Origin: Flavobacteriales bacterium
GTDB lineage: Bacteria > Bacteroidota > Bacteroidia > Flavobacteriales > UBA7430
Length of the DNA stretch: 9,733 nucleotides
Direction: 5' to 3'
Assembly (NCBI GenBank): GCA_024959975.1
Contig: JANXFM010000012.1
Span: forward strand, 1-9,733
The translations under genes were made by a program, and so were the position numbers. Below, piece by piece: positions 6,330 to 9,733 of this stretch. How positions within the stretch are numbered: position 1 is the stretch's first letter; each line of letters begins with the position of its first letter. The notes beneath the pieces were generated by a model. The model worked only from the letters and a program-made list of their open reading frames with translations. It did no database searches and was not told the origin of the DNA.

Positions 6330-7337
6330 CTTTTTTAACTGAAAGTAAAGGGCTATTTGAAGTACAAACAATCCGCTAGCCGCTACTAGATGGATTGGCT
6401 GCATTAATGCCATCATATCAAAGTAAGTGAGTATTATTCCACTTACTACTTCCAAAATAACCACAGCGAAAACAGCATTAACAAGTTTAAATCCTAAGTT
6501 AAATTTGTAGTTTCTAAAAAATAATAAGCCATTTATCAAGACTAGAACAATGGCAAAAGATCTATGTACTTTAAACGTATTCCCGGCTAAACCAATCCAC
6601 AATTCTCTTTGTCCATAATCTAACCCAGACGATATCTCATCAATGATTTGGCGTACCTGGGTACCTAAAGCAATTTGAACTAAACTTAAACCAATTGCGA
6701 TTACAAGCACTCTGTTTAAATTCTTATCAAAAACGAGAACATTCTTAGCTGAAGATTCCGGCAACTCATAAATAAGATATACCATTAAAGCTACAATGAG
6801 CAATGCCATAAGCATATGAATGGTAATTTGAACTGGCTGCAAAACCGAATAAACTACCGTTGCTCCTAACCAGCCCTGAAATCCCATTAAAAACACCACC
6901 AAAGCACTTAGGGAAACAATCTTTCTTTTCGTTTTCCAATATCTAAAAGACATAAGAAGCATCACAAAAGTAAGCACTCCTGAAATGGCTCCGATTAATC
7001 GATTAATATACTCTGTCCAAGTGTGAGCCGGATTAAACTTCGCATAATCATGTATTGTATATAAAATCCAATTCCCTGAATTGTATTTTTCGCCACTAAC
7101 AAAATCGCTCTTAGCCGACCATAATTGCTCTTCATAAATAATCATTTGTCCTTCAAAAAATGACTTGCCCACTTCCCATTCTATTTGATCAACACTCGTA
7201 GGAGGAATAATAAAACCAAAGCACTTCGGCCAATCCGGGCAACCCATTCCCGAAACTGTCATCCGAACTACAGAACCAGCAACAATGATTAAAAATATAC
7301 TTATAAGGGTAAGTTTTGCAAAACTTTTAAAAGACAT
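6303..7337 (-). CDS. ctaA: Heme A synthase (COX15/CtaA family)
   Basis: Membrane enzyme that oxidises the C8 methyl of heme O to make heme A for aa3-type cytochrome oxidases. The 344 residues give about eight hydrophobic helices. Motifs seen are GSVVRMTVSGMGCPDWPKC with the external cysteine pair C33/C39, HTWTEYINRLIG (H105, E109), and the later heme-ligand histidines H174 (ITIHM), H258 (FKVHR) and H316 (QPIHL). Where Bacillus CtaA has E-x-x-H-R, this protein has E-x-x-N-R, which I believe is usual for Bacteroidota COX15. The loop at residues 40-105 between the first two helices is long, also a lineage trait. It has its own promoter (7363-7392) and is transcribed toward gldD, overlapping its 3' end by 27 bases. 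No terminator is visible at its end. Confidence 0.92.
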   Translation of the reverse strand: MSFKSFAKLTLISIFLIIVAGSVVRMTVSGMGCPDWPKCFGFIIPPTSVDQIEWEVGKSFFEGQMIIYEEQLWSAKSDFVSGEKYNSGNWILYTIHDYAKFNPAHTWTEYINRLIGAISGVLTFVMLLMSFRYWKTKRKIVSLSALVVFLMGFQGWLGATVVYSVLQPVQITIHMLMALLIVALMVYLIYELPESSAKNVLVFDKNLNRVLVIAIGLSLVQIALGTQVRQIIDEISSGLDYGQRELWIGLAGNTFKVHRSFAIVLVLINGLLFFRNYKFNLGFKLVNAVFAVVILEVVSGIILTYFDMMALMQPIHLVAASGLFVLQIALYFQLKKLRPFKTFN

Positions 7338-7362
7338 GCTTTTTACATTTTAATTCGCTAGT

Positions 7363-7392
7363 CAAAGATACTAAGCTGAAGCTAATTATCAA
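7363..7392 (-). promoter_or_regulatory. Promoter of the heme A synthase gene
   Basis: On the minus strand TATCTTTG (7370-7363) is a full match to the Bacteroidota -7 consensus TAnnTTTG, and TTG (7392-7390) stands exactly 19 bases upstream as the -33 element. The predicted RNA start is roughly at 7357, leaving a leader of about 20 bases before the ATG at 7337. Confidence 0.75.
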
Positions 7393-7417
7393 TTGATTTT
7401 TATCAGTAGTAATAAGC

Positions 7418-7452
7418 AAAAAAAATCCTCTTCCCGATTTCGGAAAGAGGAT
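7418..7452 (-). terminator. Strong terminator of the HMA lipoprotein gene
   Basis: On the minus strand ATCCTCTTTCCG (7452-7441) pairs with CGGGAAGAGGAT (7436-7425) around the loop AAAT, a 12-bp stem with a single G-U pair, followed by eight T (7425-7418). It starts 21 bases after the stop codon of the HMA gene and insulates the heme A synthase promoter just downstream. Confidence 0.92.
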
Positions 7453-7473
7453 GTAATTCAATCTGAATTTCAA

Positions 7474-7959
7474 CTATTTGTCGCAACAGGGTTTTGTACA
7501 GTCAGCACCACATTTTTTAGCCTCTTCTTTTTCACAACAAGCCTTTATGCAATCTGCTCCACATTTTTTAGCACCTACTTTCTCACAACAAGACTTCGTA
7601 CAACTGGCACCACATTTTTTTGCAGTCGCAACAGAAGCCTCAAAAGCTCCATGTCTATAATTATTTACAAAATCAACAATTGTTGATTCCGAGGTTAATG
7701 CCGAATTGTAGGTTAATTGTGCATTTGCAGCTTTAAAGTCGACTTTGGCAGCTTCTACACCCTCTAAGTTTTTTAACTCAACTTCAATTGCACGAGCACA
7801 ACCCATAAGACAAGTCATTCCTTTAATGCTCATTGTCATCTCTGTGCTCTGAACCACCTGCTGAACCACCTCTTTAGACTGAGCTGTAGTCTCCGAGCAA
7901 GATACAATCGTTAATACTACTGTCAATACTACGAAACCGAATCTCATCAATTTATTCAT
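7474..7959 (-). CDS. HMA-domain lipoprotein with three Cys-rich tandem repeats
   Basis: A 161-residue metal-binding lipoprotein. The signal peptide (residues 1-20) ends in a lipobox TIVSC with the lipid cysteine at C21, so the protein should be anchored outside the cytoplasm. Residues 41-108 form a heavy-metal-associated (HMA) fold with GMTCLMGCARAIEVEL; its metal site is C50-x-x-x-C54, one residue wider than the classic CxxC. The tail is three consecutive 17-residue units (113-129, 130-146, 147-161) of the pattern AKKCGADCxKxCCEK, four cysteines each, resembling a metallothionein-like ligand cluster. A GTG precedes the ATG by one codon (7962), but ATG at 7959 is the likelier start. The gene has a -7 element at 7988-7995 and a strong terminator. 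Copper, zinc or a toxic metal are all possible ligands; the metal cannot be read from sequence. Confidence 0.85.
   Translation of the reverse strand: MNKLMRFGFVVLTVVLTIVSCSETTAQSKEVVQQVVQSTEMTMSIKGMTCLMGCARAIEVELKNLEGVEAAKVDFKAANAQLTYNSALTSESTIVDFVNNYRHGAFEASVATAKKCGASCTKSCCEKVGAKKCGADCIKACCEKEEAKKCGADCTKPCCDK
7477..7623 (-). repeat. Three tandem 51-base units coding CGxxC..CC repeats
   Basis: The 3' end of the HMA lipoprotein gene is an imperfect direct repeat: units 7623-7573, 7572-7522 and 7521-7477 (the last is cut to 45 bases by the stop codon). Each encodes AKKCGA-S/D-C-x-K-x-CCxK with the cysteines in register. Differences between units are few and mostly in the last residues (KVG, KEE, DK), pointing to recent duplication within the gene. 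Confidence 0.9.
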
Positions 7960-7987
7960 CACTTCTTATTTTTTATGTTTAGTGGTG

Positions 7988-7995
7988 CAAAGGTA
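7988..7995 (-). promoter_or_regulatory. -7 element for the HMA lipoprotein gene
   Basis: On the minus strand this is TACCTTTG, a full TAnnTTTG match, about 29 bases before the ATG at 7959. No good TTTG is present 19-21 bases upstream, so a partner activator may be needed. It forms the left arm of a 10-base inverted repeat with the opposing element at 8027-8034. Confidence 0.6.
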
Positions 7996-8026
7996 CAAAT
8001 TATCATCAATAAGATCTTTAAATCAG

Positions 8027-8034
8027 TACCTTTG
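8027..8034 (+). promoter_or_regulatory. -7 element for the EamA transporter gene
   Basis: TACCTTTG, identical to the opposing element at 7988-7995, 37 bases before the ATG at 8072. The -33 region (around 8003-8007) lacks a TTTG. The two promoters are back to back, so their upstream regions overlap. Confidence 0.55.
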
Positions 8035-8071
8035 CCAACACCATTAACAGCACTTTAACTAAAGTTAACAA

Positions 8072-8956
8072 ATGCTTAAAAAAATCGATAGCCCCCCTGG
8101 ACACTGGATATTACTCCTTATCCTGTCACTTGTCTGGGGAAGTTCTTTCATATTAATGAAAAGAGGTCTTGATGCTTTTAGCTTTGAACAAGTTGCGACA
8201 CTCCGACTTTTTATAGCCTTTGTATTTTTAGCCTGGATAGGACGGAAATTTTACCGAAATATTCCTACCGATAAACTTTGGCCACTATTTCTTACCGGGC
8301 TGGTGGGAAGTGCAATTCCTGCCTTTCTTTTCACTAAATCTCAAACTTACCTAGACTCAGGTCTTGTGGGAATTCTTAATGTGCTAACTCCTTTATTTAC
8401 ACTCTTTATAGGGGTATTCTTCTACAACTTAAAAGTTAAACGCACTAACTATGTGGGTATAGCCATTGGAGTGATTGGGACCATTTACCTACTCCTTCCA
8501 GATATACAAAAGTTAAATGAAAAAACATTACTTTATAGCTTAATGGTTATCGTTGCAACAGCTTGTTATGGTTGGAGTGCCAACATCATTAAAGCCCAAC
8601 TGCAAAATTTAAACGCTCTACAAATTACCACATTGGCAATTACTTTTGTGGGTCCCTGGGCCGGGATATATCTGTTTAGTAGCGACTTTATCGACGTTAT
8701 GCAAAACCACCCTAAAGCTTGGGCGAGCTTAGGATACACGGCAATTTTAGCCATCATTGGCTCGGCACTTTCAGTTATTGCGTTCAATAAATTAATTAAA
8801 ATGACGGGCGCACTATTTGCCACCTCTTGTACTTATATCATTTCTATCGTTGCAATTCTTTGGGGAGTCATTGACAATGAAACGATTACAGCTCACCATA
8901 TCAGTGGGTTTTCGACAATCATAGCCGGTGTTTATTTAGTAAACAAAAGAAGCTAA
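8072..8956 (+). CDS. EamA-family (drug/metabolite) transporter
   Basis: A 294-residue inner-membrane permease of the drug/metabolite transporter superfamily. Two EamA domains follow one another (about residues 12-140 and 152-290), giving ten hydrophobic helices. The family motif LVWGSSFILMKRGLD opens helix 1, and each half ends with typical helices (VGIAIGVIGTIYLLLP; HHISGFSTIIAGVYLVNKR). Substrates of this family range from amino acids to metabolites and drugs and cannot be assigned from sequence. The ATG at 8072 gives a short cytoplasmic N-terminus of about 10 residues. It is transcribed away from the HMA lipoprotein and stops only six bases before the -33 box of the rplU promoter; no terminator separates them, so read-through into the ribosomal operon is possible. 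Confidence 0.92.
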   Translation: MLKKIDSPPGHWILLLILSLVWGSSFILMKRGLDAFSFEQVATLRLFIAFVFLAWIGRKFYRNIPTDKLWPLFLTGLVGSAIPAFLFTKSQTYLDSGLVGILNVLTPLFTLFIGVFFYNLKVKRTNYVGIAIGVIGTIYLLLPDIQKLNEKTLLYSLMVIVATACYGWSANIIKAQLQNLNALQITTLAITFVGPWAGIYLFSSDFIDVMQNHPKAWASLGYTAILAIIGSALSVIAFNKLIKMTGALFATSCTYIISIVAILWGVIDNETITAHHISGFSTIIAGVYLVNKRS

Positions 8957-8961
8957 GGTCT

Positions 8962-8992
8962 TTTGCTAGTTCAGTTTAATTGTGTAATTTTG
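8962..8992 (+). promoter_or_regulatory. rplU-rpmA promoter, full Bacteroidota consensus
   Basis: TTTG (8962-8965), a 19-base spacer, then TAATTTTG (8985-8992) match the Bacteroidota primary sigma consensus TTTG-N19-TAnnTTTG completely. The RNA should start near 8998, leaving a leader of about 35 bases before the rplU ATG at 9034. This is the best promoter in the window, as expected for a ribosomal operon. Confidence 0.85.
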
Positions 8993-9033
8993 CAGACCGA
9001 TTTAGTATTTTTAAACTAACTAACACATAGCAG

Positions 9034-9393
9034 ATGTACGCAATTGTAGAGATAGCAGGGCATCAATACAAAGTTGAAAAAGATCAACGCATCTTTGTTA
9101 ACCGTCTTGAAGGAAAAGAAGGGTCGAAAGTTACTTTCGATAACGTTCTTTTGATTGAAGATAAAGGCAAAGTTACCGTTGGCGCCCCAGCTATAAAAGG
9201 TGCAAAAGTCTCAGCGAAGATTGAGAGCCACCTGAAAGGAGACAAAGTAATCGTCTTCAAAAAGAAAAGAAGAAAAGGCTATAAAGTGAAAAATGGTCAC
9301 CGTCAATACTTAACACAGTTAACGATTGGGACCATCACTAAAAAGGCAGCAGCTAAAAAAGCAGCTCCTAAAGCTGAAAAAACAGAAGCCTAA
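9034..9393 (+). CDS. rplU: 50S ribosomal protein bL21
   Basis: Large-subunit protein bL21, which binds 23S rRNA. The N-terminus MYAIVEIAGHQYKVEKDQ and the basic signature KKKRRKGYKVKNGHRQYLTQ (about 77-96) identify it. At 119 residues it is longer than the roughly 103 of E. coli because of a C-terminal tail rich in Lys, Ala and Glu (about 103-119, KKAAAKKAAPKAEKTEA), a kind of extension seen in other Bacteroidota. It starts at an ATG with no Shine-Dalgarno sequence. It leads the operon, with rpmA 25 bases downstream. Confidence 0.97.
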   Translation: MYAIVEIAGHQYKVEKDQRIFVNRLEGKEGSKVTFDNVLLIEDKGKVTVGAPAIKGAKVSAKIESHLKGDKVIVFKKKRRKGYKVKNGHRQYLTQLTIGTITKKAAAKKAAPKAEKTEA

Positions 9394-9418
9394 TTAATTA
9401 ACCAAAAAAATTTGAACC

Positions 9419-9679
9419 ATGGCTCATAAGAAAGGTGTCGGTAGTTCCAAAAACGGTCGTGAATCGGAATCGAAACGATTGGGAATCAAAATTTACGGTG
9501 GTCAATTAGCTATTGCTGGTAACATCATCGTTAGACAAAGAGGTACAAAACACAATCCAGGTGAAAACGTAGGTATGGGTAAAGATCATACACTTTTCGC
9601 TTTATGTGATGGTACCATTCAATTTAAAAAGAAAAGAGATGACAGATCTTACGTAAGCGTTGTTCCATTCGCTGAGTAA
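9419..9679 (+). CDS. rpmA: 50S ribosomal protein bL27
   Basis: Large-subunit protein bL27, whose flexible N-terminus reaches the peptidyl transferase centre. The 86 residues begin MAHKKGVGSSKNGRESESKR and include the family motif IRQRGTKHNPGENVGMGKDHTLFA with the lineage's VRQRG variant. The first residues fit the mature form directly, without the cleaved leader found in Firmicutes. It follows rplU by 25 A-rich bases on the same strand and is closed by a strong terminator, so rplU-rpmA is a two-gene operon. Confidence 0.97.
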   Translation: MAHKKGVGSSKNGRESESKRLGIKIYGGQLAIAGNIIVRQRGTKHNPGENVGMGKDHTLFALCDGTIQFKKKRDDRSYVSVVPFAE

Positions 9680-9700
9680 GTATTTCTCTCATTCATATTA

Positions 9701-9733
9701 AAAGACCATTTCTTTCGAAATGGTCTTTTTTTT
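9701..9733 (+). terminator. Terminator of the rplU-rpmA operon
   Basis: AAAGACCATTTC (9701-9712) pairs with GAAATGGTCTTT (9717-9728) around the loop TTTC, followed by T to the window end (at least eight in a row from 9726). The flanking A tract makes it potentially active in both directions. Confidence 0.92.

Noticed and set aside
7477..7623. Short tandem repeats considered as a CRISPR-like or mobile element repeat
   Set aside because: The units are adjacent without spacers, stay in reading frame and encode a regular cysteine pattern, so they are a protein repeat.
7393..7686. Plus-strand open frames across the end of the HMA lipoprotein gene
   Set aside because: The repeated peptide pattern seen there is only the mirror of the Cys-repeat codons on the minus strand; one frame also crosses the terminator hairpin.
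8566..8823. Minus-strand open frame inside the EamA gene
   Set aside because: It is a shadow of hydrophobic helix codons and has no independent support.

Overview
This window looks like core chromosome from a Bacteroidota member, most likely a Flavobacteriales-type marine or environmental bacterium. Three things support this. Gliding genes gldE and gldD lie downstream of mutY and ssb, an order typical of Flavobacteriia. Upstream of starts there are A-rich sequences rather than Shine-Dalgarno sites. The clearest promoters match the Bacteroidota consensus (TTTG, about 19 bases, TAnnTTTG). Base composition is AT-rich and protein families are the ordinary chromosomal versions. I see no insertion sequence, phage, plasmid, CRISPR, tRNA or rRNA, and no new multi-gene system.

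Left block (1-2718, all minus strand). Reading in the direction of transcription: HU DNA-binding protein, a membrane-anchored TPR protein, and a 30-residue AURKAIP1/COX24-type ribosomal protein form a tight operon ending at a hairpin near 1800. Next come ribonuclease G (rng, GTG start), a strong symmetrical terminator at 163-196, and the 5' end of recX, which runs off the window edge.

Middle block (2860-6329, plus strand). mutY (adenine glycosylase) diverges from the HU operon. It is followed by ssb, gldE (CNNM/CorC-like membrane protein) and gldD (gliding lipoprotein). gldE and gldD overlap, and gldE sits 21 bases after ssb, so DNA repair/replication and gliding genes appear to share a transcript.

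Right block (6303-9733). A COX15/CtaA heme A synthase gene converges on gldD and overlaps its end by 27 bases. It has its own good promoter. Behind it is a minus-strand lipoprotein gene with an HMA (heavy-metal-associated) domain and three cysteine-rich tandem repeats, ending in a strong terminator. A back-to-back promoter region separates it from a plus-strand EamA-family transporter. The window closes with the rplU-rpmA ribosomal operon (bL21, bL27), which has a near-perfect Bacteroidota promoter and a strong terminator.

Points most worth a second look are the cysteine-repeat metal lipoprotein, the 10-base inverted repeat formed by two divergent -7 elements, four forced non-ATG starts, the tiny ribosomal protein gene, and the crowded recX start.
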